A DNA stretch of 32,382 nt from RGIG7332 sp045580305 (GTDB taxonomy: Bacteria > Bacillota > Clostridia > Oscillospirales > JAAYXM01), in NCBI GenBank assembly GCA_045580305.1, contig JAZNNQ010000056.1:1-32382 (forward strand), written 5' to 3'. Below the pieces are notes generated by a model. The model searched no databases and was not told the DNA's origin. It saw only the letters and a program-made list of their open reading frames with translations. Below, piece by piece: positions 13,449-22,982 of this stretch. Positions within the stretch are counted from its first letter, which is position 1. Every line of letters begins with the position of its first letter. The position numbers and the translations under genes are program-made.

Positions 13449-16400
13449 ATGAATATGAGCAGCGATATAAAGCAGAGCGCGGTTGTAATGGGAATAATGC
13501 ACCGCACAAAGCTTATGTGCGGTGGCAAAGGTGCGCCGATTTCCGCTGCCGCATTTCTTGCGGTTGTTATTGATAACTTGGATAATTATTCCGATAAAAA
13601 AGAAGTTATGCAAACCAAGGAGCTTCTGGAGAAGGCTCTTGGCAATCTGAGAAATGCCCGCGGCGAGCTGGGCAAGATCATAAACAGTGAAAAGCCTACG
13701 GTTACAGATGAGTTGTATATGAACAGAAGACTGTTGGAGGTGAGCCTTCGCCGTAAAAACGGTGAGGTCGAGCTCCATGATTTGGTGGAAGCGATCATAA
13801 AAAGGTCTAATACTTCCATCAAAGATCTCATCAACCGAGAAGAGAGTCAACCAAAAGAGAATGACGGCTCCGTAATATGTGACAACAATAATCCAAAACC
13901 AAATAAAGAATATGTGCAAAATCTGATAAACAAATCCATAAAGAAAAATTTGACGACGATGCACGACAATATAAATCGCGGCGACGAAGATGTTGTTCCC
14001 GAGGAGCATAAGACGAATAAAACGCCCCGGTCGGCAAATATAAGCAATCTTATTGCGGAAATGAAGGATATGCGTGAAAAACTTGCCGCCGAGGTTGTGG
14101 GGCAGGACAACGCTATCAACACTTTTATAAGCGGATACTTCAGGTCCAAATTACTGCCCGCCACCGAAAAGGACAGAAAACGACCCACGACATTTTTGTT
14201 TGCCGGACCTCCCGGTGTTGGTAAGACAATGCTTGGTGAGAAAATAGCGGAGCTTTTAGACCTTCCCTATAAGAAGGTGGATATGAGCGGATATTACGAC
14301 AGCGAGGTTGCAGTTGCCGAGTTTGCAGGTATGAACCCATCATTCAAGGCTTCAAGAGAGGGTAATGTTACCGGTTTTGTAAAAAAACACCCCAAATGTG
14401 TGATCTTATTTGACGAGATTGAGAAGGCGAGTCTTGCGGTTATACACCTGTTTCTTCAGCTGTTGGACGCCGGAACCGTAAACGACCTGTTTGAGGATGA
14501 GGAGGTTTCCTTTGGCGATGCAATCGTAATTATAACCACCAATGCGGGCAAACAGCTTTACAGTGAAAGCGATGTGATGGATTTTTCCAATGTGCCGAAG
14601 AAACTCATTATAAAGGCACTACAGAAGGATGTTAACCCTCAGACCGGAAAACCCTTCTTCCCAGAGGCTATTTGCTCTCGTTTTGCCTTCGGCAATGTTG
14701 TTATGTTCAACCATATTGCGGCTCATAATCTCCGTGCCATTGCAAAAAAACAGATATTAAAGCTTGTTGACAGAGCGAAAAAAGAGCTTGGCATTGATGT
14801 TGAAATAAGTGAGAATGTTTACACCGCACTGCTGTTTTCCGAGGGCGGTGTGGCAGATGCGCGCACTATCAGCGGTAAGGCGGAGACCTTCTTCAATGAC
14901 GAGGTTCACGAGCTTCTCAGGTTGGCAAGAGTCGAGCAAAACGGCAGAGATGCAGACTCGATTAAGAAAATATGCATTGATGTGGATCTAAAGAATGCAC
15001 CGCAAAATATATGTGATATGTTTAAACCTTCGGGTAAACTTACCGCACTTATTATGGCGGATGAAAAAGATATCAGAGTACGGGAGAAGGAGTTTCATAA
15101 CTTTAACTTCATCACTGCCGCTACCAAGGAGCAGGCGGCGCAGGCGTTAAAAAAGAACGACATTCAGTTGATTATGCTGGATATTACCTTTGATGCGGAA
15201 GAGTTTGACGGACTTAATATCGAGGATATTGACTCACCTGCCCGTAATTTCCTTAAGTATTTAAGAGAGCACAATGAGGATATACCGATTTACCTGTTGG
15301 AGAATAAGAAATACATCTTCAGCGAGGAGGAGTATGTTTCCTTTGCGGGCAAGGGTATCGCCGGCATTATCAGAATTGATGATGATGTGCAGGTAGGCGC
15401 TGATAAAATTATCGAGAGCATCCATCAGCAGGCGAAAATGACAGAGCTTGCAAAGGCAAATAAGCTTATCAGCTACGAGACCGTACAGAAAATTTACGAC
15501 AGAGGCGTTGCCGAAATAAGCCTTTTTGACTTTAACAGTATCACCGCGGTAGAAGCCGAGGATACCGAGAATATTATGAGCGCGGTGTCCAGACCGGATG
15601 TTTGCTTTGAGGATGTTATCGGTGCAAAGAGTGCCAAAGACGACCTTATGCAATATGTGGAATTTTTGAAAAATCCCAAGCTGTATGCTGGAAGCGATAT
15701 GAATATGCCCAAGGGCGTTCTGCTTTACGGCCCTCCCGGCACCGGTAAGACAATGATGGCAAAAGCTATGGCGGCCGCCGCTAATGTTACCTTTATCAGC
15801 GCTGAGGGCAATCAGTTTATGAAGAGCCTTGTTGGTGAAGGTGCCGACGAGGTACATAAAATTTTCCGTATTGCGAGAAAGTATGCACCTGCAATACTCT
15901 TTGTGGATGAAATAGATGTCATCGCCAAGGAGCGTGGAAGGTTAGATACGGGTGCGGGCACCGAGGGTGCGCTTACCGCGTTCCTTACCGAGATGGACGG
16001 TTTTGCCAAAAACACCAAGAAACCGGTGTTCGTTCTTGCGGCTACTAATTATGATGCAAAGCCCGGAACTCCCAAAAGTCTCGATCAGGCTCTTATGCGC
16101 CGCTTTGACAGACGAATTTTCGTTGATCTGCCCGATAAAGAGGACAGAATTAAATACCTAAACAAGATTGTGGAGAAGAAAAAATCCATTAAAATCTCAG
16201 CGGATATGATTGAAAATATCGCGGTGAGATCTTCCGGAATGAGCCTTGCAGACCTTGAGTCCATTGTAAATCACGCATTCAAAACCGCGGTCAGATACGG
16301 TAAGACCGAGGTCAGTGATGAACTATTTGAGGAGGCATTCGAGGACTACAACAACGGCGAGATCAAGAAGTGGGACGATGACCAGCTTCTCCGCGCCGCC

Positions 16401-16892
16401 CGTCACGAGGCGGGCCATGCATTCCTGTGCTGGAAGTCGGGAGAAACACCGTCATACCTTACAATTGTCGCCCGGGGTGACCACGGCGGATATATGCAGC
16501 ACGGGGACAATGAGGGCAAGGCGCTGTATACTAAAAACGAGCTGTTGGCAAGAATAAGAACCGCTCTTGGCGGTCGTGCGGCAGAGCTTGTATATTACGG
16601 CCCTGAGGAAGGTATATCCACAGGCGCTTCCGGTGATTTAGGCTCTGCTACCCAGCTGGCACAGCATATGGTGTGTACCTACGGTATGGATGAGAATCTG
16701 GGCCTCGCGGTTATGCAGGATAAGGTAACCGACGAGGCGAGAGCAACTATCAACCGTATTCTGTGCGAGCAGATGGAGCTTGCTGTGGACATTATCAGGG
16801 AAAATCAGCGCAAGATTGATGGCTTGGTTTCAAGGCTTATGGACAAGAACCATCTTACAGGCAAGGAAATCGACACTATACTTAAAAAATAG
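13449..16892 (+). CDS. Clp-type AAA + receiver-like + FtsH protease fusion
   Basis: The 1147-residue protein combines three parts. A Clp-type AAA+ domain (about 210-440) has Walker A AGPPGVGKTM near 251 and ILFDEIEKA. A receiver-like domain (about 530-650) has Asp578 in IMLDI at the phospho-acceptor place. An FtsH half (about 715-1147) has a second Walker A YGPPGTGKT near 760, Walker B FVDEIDVIAKERG, and zinc motif HEAGH at 986-990 with the later STGASGDLGSATQLA segment that carries the third ligand. FtsH membrane helices are absent, so it is cytosolic. The N-terminal 200 residues are unknown. An ATP-driven protease with a second motor is the clear reading. Confidence 0.9.
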   Translation: MNMSSDIKQSAVVMGIMHRTKLMCGGKGAPISAAAFLAVVIDNLDNYSDKKEVMQTKELLEKALGNLRNARGELGKIINSEKPTVTDELYMNRRLLEVSLRRKNGEVELHDLVEAIIKRSNTSIKDLINREESQPKENDGSVICDNNNPKPNKEYVQNLINKSIKKNLTTMHDNINRGDEDVVPEEHKTNKTPRSANISNLIAEMKDMREKLAAEVVGQDNAINTFISGYFRSKLLPATEKDRKRPTTFLFAGPPGVGKTMLGEKIAELLDLPYKKVDMSGYYDSEVAVAEFAGMNPSFKASREGNVTGFVKKHPKCVILFDEIEKASLAVIHLFLQLLDAGTVNDLFEDEEVSFGDAIVIITTNAGKQLYSESDVMDFSNVPKKLIIKALQKDVNPQTGKPFFPEAICSRFAFGNVVMFNHIAAHNLRAIAKKQILKLVDRAKKELGIDVEISENVYTALLFSEGGVADARTISGKAETFFNDEVHELLRLARVEQNGRDADSIKKICIDVDLKNAPQNICDMFKPSGKLTALIMADEKDIRVREKEFHNFNFITAATKEQAAQALKKNDIQLIMLDITFDAEEFDGLNIEDIDSPARNFLKYLREHNEDIPIYLLENKKYIFSEEEYVSFAGKGIAGIIRIDDDVQVGADKIIESIHQQAKMTELAKANKLISYETVQKIYDRGVAEISLFDFNSITAVEAEDTENIMSAVSRPDVCFEDVIGAKSAKDDLMQYVEFLKNPKLYAGSDMNMPKGVLLYGPPGTGKTMMAKAMAAAANVTFISAEGNQFMKSLVGEGADEVHKIFRIARKYAPAILFVDEIDVIAKERGRLDTGAGTEGALTAFLTEMDGFAKNTKKPVFVLAATNYDAKPGTPKSLDQALMRRFDRRIFVDLPDKEDRIKYLNKIVEKKKSIKISADMIENIAVRSSGMSLADLESIVNHAFKTAVRYGKTEVSDELFEEAFEDYNNGEIKKWDDDQLLRAARHEAGHAFLCWKSGETPSYLTIVARGDHGGYMQHGDNEGKALYTKNELLARIRTALGGRAAELVYYGPEEGISTGASGDLGSATQLAQHMVCTYGMDENLGLAVMQDKVTDEARATINRILCEQMELAVDIIRENQRKIDGLVSRLMDKNHLTGKEIDTILKK

Positions 16893-16906
16893 AGGAGGAA
16901 AAGCAT

Positions 16907-19480
16907 ATGACAGAAGCACATAAGACGGTGATTTCCACATTGCTTGCGGTATCGGTTGCGCTTTTTCTGCTACCAATTGCTGTGTCAATACTGGGCGCTG
17001 TCTACAGAAAACTGAGCGGCAGGGAGTGTAAAAAGCGTGCGCTTAGCCGTTTGGTGACATATTCCGGGTTTCTGTTGGTGGCTGTATGGTGTCTGCGATA
17101 TGCAGTGGGGCTCTTTATGGTTATTACCAAACCTGAGGCGCGCGGTGGACTTACCTGGTGGGAGGAAATCTTCAACAGTATGATCTACGCCCTTCAGGCG
17201 TTTACTGTGGATAACGAAAATATGATGCATATTGGGCAGGGCAAGGAGATGCTCCGTGTGCTGTTTGGTGGCGTATATCCCAAACTTTACGGCATTTATG
17301 CGTCGCTGCTTGCGGTAATGGCGCCGATTACAGGCGGTGCTATCGTATTTGAGATAATTGCAAGTATTTTCCCGAAAATCAGGCTGTCGGTGTCAAGACT
17401 TTGGATATGGCGGCAGAAATACTATTTCAGTGAACTTAATGAAGGATCCCTGACCCTTGCCAAAAGCATATTGGAGGCAAAACGCGGCTTCTTTTCGCGC
17501 CCCATAATCATATTCACCGATGTTTATTACGATAAGCAGAAGGAAGATGACAGCGAGCTTGTACAGAGCGCAAAGCAGATCGGTGCTATCTGTGTTCCGG
17601 ACGACCTTTTGCATATTAAAAAAAGTTGTTGTGGCGTGCGTACCTATCTGCTTATGGATACCGACGAAACCGCAGGTCTGCAGAAACTTACCGCGCTTAC
17701 CACAAAGCAGAAGCGCAGAGTGGTAAGAAATGCGGAAATTTACCTTTTTACAAGCGATGATGCTTATGTCAGCGTGGAGAAGAACATTTACGAAAAACTC
17801 GAAGACGAGGGTGTGCCGCAGGAGAAATATCCGAGAATTATCCCCGTACAGGTTAACCGCAACTCGGTTTGTAATCTGCTGGCGGATCTCCCGCTGTTCG
17901 AGCCGATTATCGGTAAGAAGAAAAAGAACCTTAATGTTACCATTTTAGGTAGCGGACACATCGGTATGGAGATGTTCCTTGCTACCTACTGGTTCGGTCA
18001 AATTCTGGATTATGAGCTCAATATCAATGTGCTCTCAAAGGAAAAAGAGGACGAATTCTGGAGCAAGGTGAACTATATTAACCCTGAAATACGCCATACT
18101 ACGGAGATTGGGGATCGAATCCTTAAAATCAACCGGAAAGGCGATATGGCACCACCTTATTGCAGCGTGAAGTATATATCTCACGATGTAACATCCTCCG
18201 CTTTTGTGAAGGAGTTGTTTGATAAGGAAAGCAAGGGCAACCTGCTGGATACCGACTATTTCCTTATTGCATTGGGCGAGGATAAGAAGAATATTTCAAC
18301 CGCTGAGATGATAAGAGAGCTTATAAGCGAGCATCACTTAAACGATGGCGACCGTAATAATCGCGCGGTTATCGCATACGCTGTATATGAGGCGGGTCTT
18401 GCGGAAATACTTAACAAGAGCAAGCGCTCAAAGTCCAATAATAAAGAAACCGATGTGTATATGCAGGCATTCGGAAGCATTGACCGGGTTTTCAGCGTGG
18501 GAAATGCCTTTATGTACCGATATCGCCCGCTGGCGGAAAAGGAATATAAGGAATACTTGTCGCGGCAGGGGCGTAAGGTGCGCCATGAGGCCCATAATAA
18601 ACGCGTCAAGAACAAAAATTATACCGACTGGGCTGACCTTGCACGCGCTATGCACATTAAGTACAAAACCTTCTCTGTAGGATATATCGAAAAGTCCATA
18701 TTCGATGAGAGCGATGAACAGCATGAGGTCACCGTGAAGGCGGCGCTTGAGAGATTTTCACGACACGGAAAGAAGGACGCGGCACCGGTTCCAAGGGCGG
18801 ATGAACTTGCATGGCTTGAGCATCGCCGTTGGAACGCCTTTACTCGTGTGATGGGGTTCCGCTACAGCGCGTCCTATGATGCTTATGCTGAGGAGAATAA
18901 TTGCGGCTCATATAAACAGATGGATCTTAAGTTGCACCCATGCCTTGTGGAATGTGACAAGGCGGGCATCCGTATGGTAATTTCAGAGGTTCCTGCCGAC
19001 GGCAGTTATGTGCCGGGTAGCGTGGAAAGACTGATCAAAGGTGTAGTGTACAGACTGGTGTTGACCGATGCCAAAGAGAATTTTGACCTGCTGGATGAGC
19101 TTAGTTATGATCTGTTCGTCAAGGGCTTCAACTATTACGAGTTCAAAAAATACGACTACACCATTGAGGACGAATTATTAAAGGAGAATGAGTTGACCGT
19201 GTATAAACCTAAACCTATTGATACAAAAGGGATTGAACTTGGTGATGAACTCTTGGAGCTGACCGAGCGGTTGGCGGAGAATGTTCACGAGAACTGGGCG
19301 GCGGCGCGAGTCGCTCAGGGGTGGAGTTATGGCGAAAAGCGTGACGACGCGCTCAAGGAAACGCCCTGTCTTGTGCCCTATAATGAGCTTTGTGAGGTGG
19401 AGAAGGAGTACGATCGAACCACCGCATTGGAGACCCTTAAGACGATAGTCGCCCTTGGTTATAAGATAGAGAAAAAGTAA
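16907..19480 (+). CDS. Membrane RCK-like/RyR-domain protein (putative ligand-gated channel)
   Basis: The 857-residue protein begins with three hydrophobic segments (about 8-30, 48-75, 128-160) with a possible pore helix between the second and third (SMIYALQAFTVDNE). It continues with two Rossmann-like regions, the second with NVTILGSGHIGMEMF at about 343-357, as in RCK/TrkA or CARF-like sensors. At about 633-645 stands DELAWLEHRRWNAF and at the C-terminus (about 790-855) a clear RyR domain: GWSYGEKRDDALKETPCLVP, then PYNELCEVEKEYDR. RyR domains are predicted to bind nucleotide-derived ligands. It may depolarise or leak the membrane when triggered. AGAGGAGG precedes the start. Confidence 0.75.
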   Translation: MTEAHKTVISTLLAVSVALFLLPIAVSILGAVYRKLSGRECKKRALSRLVTYSGFLLVAVWCLRYAVGLFMVITKPEARGGLTWWEEIFNSMIYALQAFTVDNENMMHIGQGKEMLRVLFGGVYPKLYGIYASLLAVMAPITGGAIVFEIIASIFPKIRLSVSRLWIWRQKYYFSELNEGSLTLAKSILEAKRGFFSRPIIIFTDVYYDKQKEDDSELVQSAKQIGAICVPDDLLHIKKSCCGVRTYLLMDTDETAGLQKLTALTTKQKRRVVRNAEIYLFTSDDAYVSVEKNIYEKLEDEGVPQEKYPRIIPVQVNRNSVCNLLADLPLFEPIIGKKKKNLNVTILGSGHIGMEMFLATYWFGQILDYELNINVLSKEKEDEFWSKVNYINPEIRHTTEIGDRILKINRKGDMAPPYCSVKYISHDVTSSAFVKELFDKESKGNLLDTDYFLIALGEDKKNISTAEMIRELISEHHLNDGDRNNRAVIAYAVYEAGLAEILNKSKRSKSNNKETDVYMQAFGSIDRVFSVGNAFMYRYRPLAEKEYKEYLSRQGRKVRHEAHNKRVKNKNYTDWADLARAMHIKYKTFSVGYIEKSIFDESDEQHEVTVKAALERFSRHGKKDAAPVPRADELAWLEHRRWNAFTRVMGFRYSASYDAYAEENNCGSYKQMDLKLHPCLVECDKAGIRMVISEVPADGSYVPGSVERLIKGVVYRLVLTDAKENFDLLDELSYDLFVKGFNYYEFKKYDYTIEDELLKENELTVYKPKPIDTKGIELGDELLELTERLAENVHENWAAARVAQGWSYGEKRDDALKETPCLVPYNELCEVEKEYDRTTALETLKTIVALGYKIEKK

Positions 19481-19491
19481 AAAAAGACCTG

Positions 19492-19530
19492 ATCTCCGCA
19501 GTCTGAAAGGACTGCGGAGATTTTTATTTG
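19492..19530 (+). terminator. Rho-independent terminator of block III
   Basis: A 12-bp perfect stem ATCTCCGCAGTC / GACTGCGGAGAT with loop TGAAAG is followed by TTTTATTTG, 11 bases after the stop codon. Confidence 0.92.
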
Positions 19531-19612
19531 TGTGGGATAAAAAAGGAAAAGGGGCACTTTAGCGAATACCGGAAGAGAAAGTATTATTCGAAAAAAAATT
19601 GGATGGAATTTC

Positions 19613-19646
19613 TGCGAAAAAGAGTCGTTTTTCCGTTCTAATTTAT
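19613..19646 (+). promoter_or_regulatory. Regulon element, copy B (before the helicase operon)
   Basis: TGCGAAAAA (19613-19621), 13 bases, then GTTCTAATTTAT (19635-19646). The last 12 bases and the spacing are identical to copy A at 3809. It includes a perfect dyad GAAAAA-GAGTCG-TTTTTC. Confidence 0.6.
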
Positions 19647-19665
19647 GAAAAAGTATACACAAAAG

Positions 19666-19708
19666 TGGACACGGTCGGGTCCATACCCTTTTACGAAGTA
19701 AAAGGGTA
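19666..19708 (+). promoter_or_regulatory. Leader hairpins before the helicase gene
   Basis: A short stem TGGAC / GTCCA (19666-19683) is followed by a perfect 11-bp hairpin TACCCTTTTAC-GAA-GTAAAAGGGTA (19684-19708), 11 bases before the ribosome-binding site AAAGGAG. There is no T-run, so this looks like an mRNA-protecting or translational control structure rather than a terminator. Confidence 0.45.
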
Positions 19709-19736
19709 GCGAGTTTTACAAAGGAGAAAGAGAAAT

Positions 19737-22700
19737 ATGGACATGTTCGGTCTTATGATGGAAGAAGAAATGGATTGCCCTGCGGTGCATTACGAAAACT
19801 GCGGCGACGCGCTTATTGCGTGGCTCACTGACCATCCGTATGTTGATATGGGATATTTGTGCCGTGCCACCGGCAAAAGCTGGCGTCAGGTTCATGATGA
19901 GCTGAGCGGCGTTATTTATCAGAACCCACAGCCGATGCTTGACGGCGAGGAATACGATCCGTTAAGCCACTGGGAGCTTGGCGCCAAATACTTAAGCGGT
20001 AATGTGGCAAAGAAGCTTGAAGCAGCGCAGAAGGCGGCCCGTATACTGCCCGAGATATACAGCGGTAATGTGCCCGCTCTTAAGGCGATAATGCCCCAGC
20101 GTATGGCAATTGATGACCTGCACCCGGACCTTGGTGCATCCTGGATACCTGCAAGCGAATATGTGCGCTTTATTTACGATTTTCTGCACCTGCGCGAGAC
20201 ACCTCGCGTGTATTTTCTTGCGGAGAAGAATAAGTGGGAGATCGAGGTGTGCGAAAAGGATAAAAAGTCCTTTCTGAACACGGTTACCTATGGCGTACGC
20301 GGCATCAGCTACGGCCAGGACAAGCAGTACATCACTGCGGTAAAGATCATTGAGCACTGTCTCAATGCAAAGCCCGTTAAGGTCTATGACCATAATCCGG
20401 TTGCCGGTCAGGGCTTTGGCAATATTATCTATGAGCCGATTTTAAACCGTGCGAAGACCATTGAGGCCCAGGAAAAGGAGAAGGAGATACGCTCCGCCTT
20501 TAAAGACTGGGTGTATGCTGATCCCCGCCGCATTTCACGCTTTGAAGGCTATTATAACGACACCTTCGTTGGCTATGCCTACACGGCATATAACGGCGAT
20601 TTTCTCACCTTCCCCGGACTTAACCCCGCGGTGAAGCTTTATGACCACCAGAAGAATTCTGTGGCAAGAGTTCTGCTCTCGGATGAGAATGTGCTCATCA
20701 GTCACGATGTGGGCACCGGAAAGACCTACATAATGGTGGCATCTGCCCATGAGCTGCACAGAATGGGCATCAGCAAGAAAAACCTTGCTGTCGTGCCGAA
20801 CCAGATACTTACCGATTTTGCCAGAGCACACAAACTCCTTTACCCCGAGGACAGAATTCTCGTCGTAGAGGGTCGTGATTTCACACCCAAGTACAGAAAC
20901 GAGGTACTCAAAAAGATCCGTGACGAGGACTATGTTGCGGTGTATATGGCATCCTCTACCTTTGATCTTATCGGTATGTCAAAGGACTACTATGTTACAA
21001 AGTACGAGGAGGAGATACACTCGGTAAAGCAAGCGATTTCCAACGCCTCTACCGCTCGCGAAAAGAGCCAGCTTGAGACCCTTGAAAAGCGCCTCAGCAA
21101 GAAGTTTGCAAAGTATATGTCCACCACCCCCGAGGATATTTACCTTACCTATGAGGACTTAGGCATTACTACGCTCTTTATCGACGAGGCGCACAATTAC
21201 AAGAACATTACCATAACCTCACGCTGTGACAACATCGTGGGTCTGCACACCAAGGGCAGTGCCAAAGCGGACTCCGCCCTTGAAAAGGCGCACAATACGC
21301 CGCGTCTTATCTTCGCGACCGCAACACCCCTTACAAACTCAATTGCAGACCTTTTCACCATCCAGACCTTTTTACAGCCCAAATTACTTGAGGCGCACAA
21401 AATTGCAAGCTTTGACGCTTGGATAAACACCTTCGGTGAGCGCGTCACAAGCATTGAGTGTGATCTGGATGTAAACGCGGGAAAGCTTAGACCCGTGACA
21501 CGCTTTTCACATTTCCACAACTTAAACGATTTAAAGGCGATCTTCTCTCAGGTCTGCGACTTCCACCATTCGGAGGGTGATGTGGATCTGCCCGAGTACG
21601 GTGGCTACACCGAGATAATGGTACCCATATCCATTGAGCAGAGCGAGTATTTTAAATCCCTTTCAAAGCGTATCAGCGACTGTCGCGCCCGCCTTGTAAA
21701 ACGCAAGGTCGACAATCCGCTTCTCATTACCCACGACGGTCGTGCCGCTGCTATTGACCTTCGCCTTGTTGTACCTGAGGCAGATGTGGCGAGTGAGCTT
21801 ACAAAGACCCGTGTCTGCGGAAATAAGGTGTTTGAGAACTATGTAAAGTATCCTGACTCTGCCCAGGTAGTATTCTGCGACCTGGGTACGCCCAAGGACA
21901 GCTTTAACATTTACGATGAGCTTAAAAACCACCTTGTTGCCCTTGGTATTCCCGAGTACGAGATTGCATATGTACACGACGCAACCAGCGAGGCGGCTCG
22001 TACCCGCCTTTTCAATGACATCAACAAGGGTAAAATCAAGGTAGTTATCGGTTCTACCGCAAAGCTCGGCGTGGGCGTAAATGTTCAGGAGAAGCTGGTG
22101 GCACTGCATCATTTATCGGTGCCGTGGCGTCCTGCAGACCTCACCCAGCGCGAGGGCAGAATTTTACGACAGGGTAATACATCAAGCGAGGTATTTATCT
22201 ACCACTATATTACCGAGAACACCTTCGACCAGTTCTCCTGGCAGCTTCTGGAGAACAAACAGCGTTTTATCGCTTCCTTCCTCGGCGGCACTTATGTGGA
22301 CGATCGCGCATCGGACATTGCGGACACAGTGCTTACATATGCAGAACTCAAGGCGCTTGCTGTTGGCAATATGCTCATCCGCGAGCGAGTTGAGGTGTCG
22401 AATGCCTTAGAACGCGCTAAAATTGCCGAGCGAGGACGCCACAATCAGCTTTACCGCCAGCGCGTGCTTATTGAAGCAACGCCTGCGCGTATTGAGCAGT
22501 TAAAGGCATCCGCAAAGCAGTTCAAGACGGACTACAAGCACTACAAGAACAATCGTCAGGAGATAAAAAAACCCGACCGTGAGGCTTTTGGTGAGGAGCT
22601 TTCCATCGCAATTGCTGCAAACGAAGGCTGTATTGATGAGCGCGTATTTGATACATATCAGGGCTTTACGGTTATTCTGCCGTCTGGTATGACAAAGGAA

Positions 22701-22982
22701 GTGCCCTTTGTTTATCTTGTGGCAAAGAGCGGTCTTAAGCACTACTGTGCACTCGGCGAGGTAGGCACAAAGGTGGGTTATAGTATGGCTATCGAGCAGG
22801 CACTTATTCATCTTATTGACCAGAATGACAAACTTATTTCCGAGGTGGAAAGACTTGCCAATGAGATGGATCTTGCCCGCGCGGATGTGCGCCGCGGTAA
22901 TCCCTATACCGAACAAGTAAGGGAGCTTTCGGAAAAGCTTGATGCAATAGATGAGAAATTCAAGGAGGATGAGGTAGCATGA
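19737..22982 (+). CDS. SNF2-like SF2 helicase
   Basis: The 1081-residue protein has SF2 motifs: Walker A HDVGTGKTY near residue 325, DEAH box FIDEAHNYKN near 482, motif III FATATPLTN, and motif VI TQREGRILRQGN near 803. The region around SHWELGAKYLSGNVAKKLEA is like the large helicases of integrative elements that join this helicase to a methyltransferase; here no methyltransferase domain is seen. The C-terminal 200 residues are helical. It probably translocates on double-stranded DNA. It overlaps the next gene by four bases (ATGA), so the two are translated together. Confidence 0.88.
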   Translation: MDMFGLMMEEEMDCPAVHYENCGDALIAWLTDHPYVDMGYLCRATGKSWRQVHDELSGVIYQNPQPMLDGEEYDPLSHWELGAKYLSGNVAKKLEAAQKAARILPEIYSGNVPALKAIMPQRMAIDDLHPDLGASWIPASEYVRFIYDFLHLRETPRVYFLAEKNKWEIEVCEKDKKSFLNTVTYGVRGISYGQDKQYITAVKIIEHCLNAKPVKVYDHNPVAGQGFGNIIYEPILNRAKTIEAQEKEKEIRSAFKDWVYADPRRISRFEGYYNDTFVGYAYTAYNGDFLTFPGLNPAVKLYDHQKNSVARVLLSDENVLISHDVGTGKTYIMVASAHELHRMGISKKNLAVVPNQILTDFARAHKLLYPEDRILVVEGRDFTPKYRNEVLKKIRDEDYVAVYMASSTFDLIGMSKDYYVTKYEEEIHSVKQAISNASTAREKSQLETLEKRLSKKFAKYMSTTPEDIYLTYEDLGITTLFIDEAHNYKNITITSRCDNIVGLHTKGSAKADSALEKAHNTPRLIFATATPLTNSIADLFTIQTFLQPKLLEAHKIASFDAWINTFGERVTSIECDLDVNAGKLRPVTRFSHFHNLNDLKAIFSQVCDFHHSEGDVDLPEYGGYTEIMVPISIEQSEYFKSLSKRISDCRARLVKRKVDNPLLITHDGRAAAIDLRLVVPEADVASELTKTRVCGNKVFENYVKYPDSAQVVFCDLGTPKDSFNIYDELKNHLVALGIPEYEIAYVHDATSEAARTRLFNDINKGKIKVVIGSTAKLGVGVNVQEKLVALHHLSVPWRPADLTQREGRILRQGNTSSEVFIYHYITENTFDQFSWQLLENKQRFIASFLGGTYVDDRASDIADTVLTYAELKALAVGNMLIRERVEVSNALERAKIAERGRHNQLYRQRVLIEATPARIEQLKASAKQFKTDYKHYKNNRQEIKKPDREAFGEELSIAIAANEGCIDERVFDTYQGFTVILPSGMTKEVPFVYLVAKSGLKHYCALGEVGTKVGYSMAIEQALIHLIDQNDKLISEVERLANEMDLARADVRRGNPYTEQVRELSEKLDAIDEKFKEDEVA

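Noticed and set aside
20535..22916. Minus-strand frames opposite the helicase and other large genes
   Set aside because: They are shadows of the real coding frames, without ribosome-binding sites or recognisable domains.
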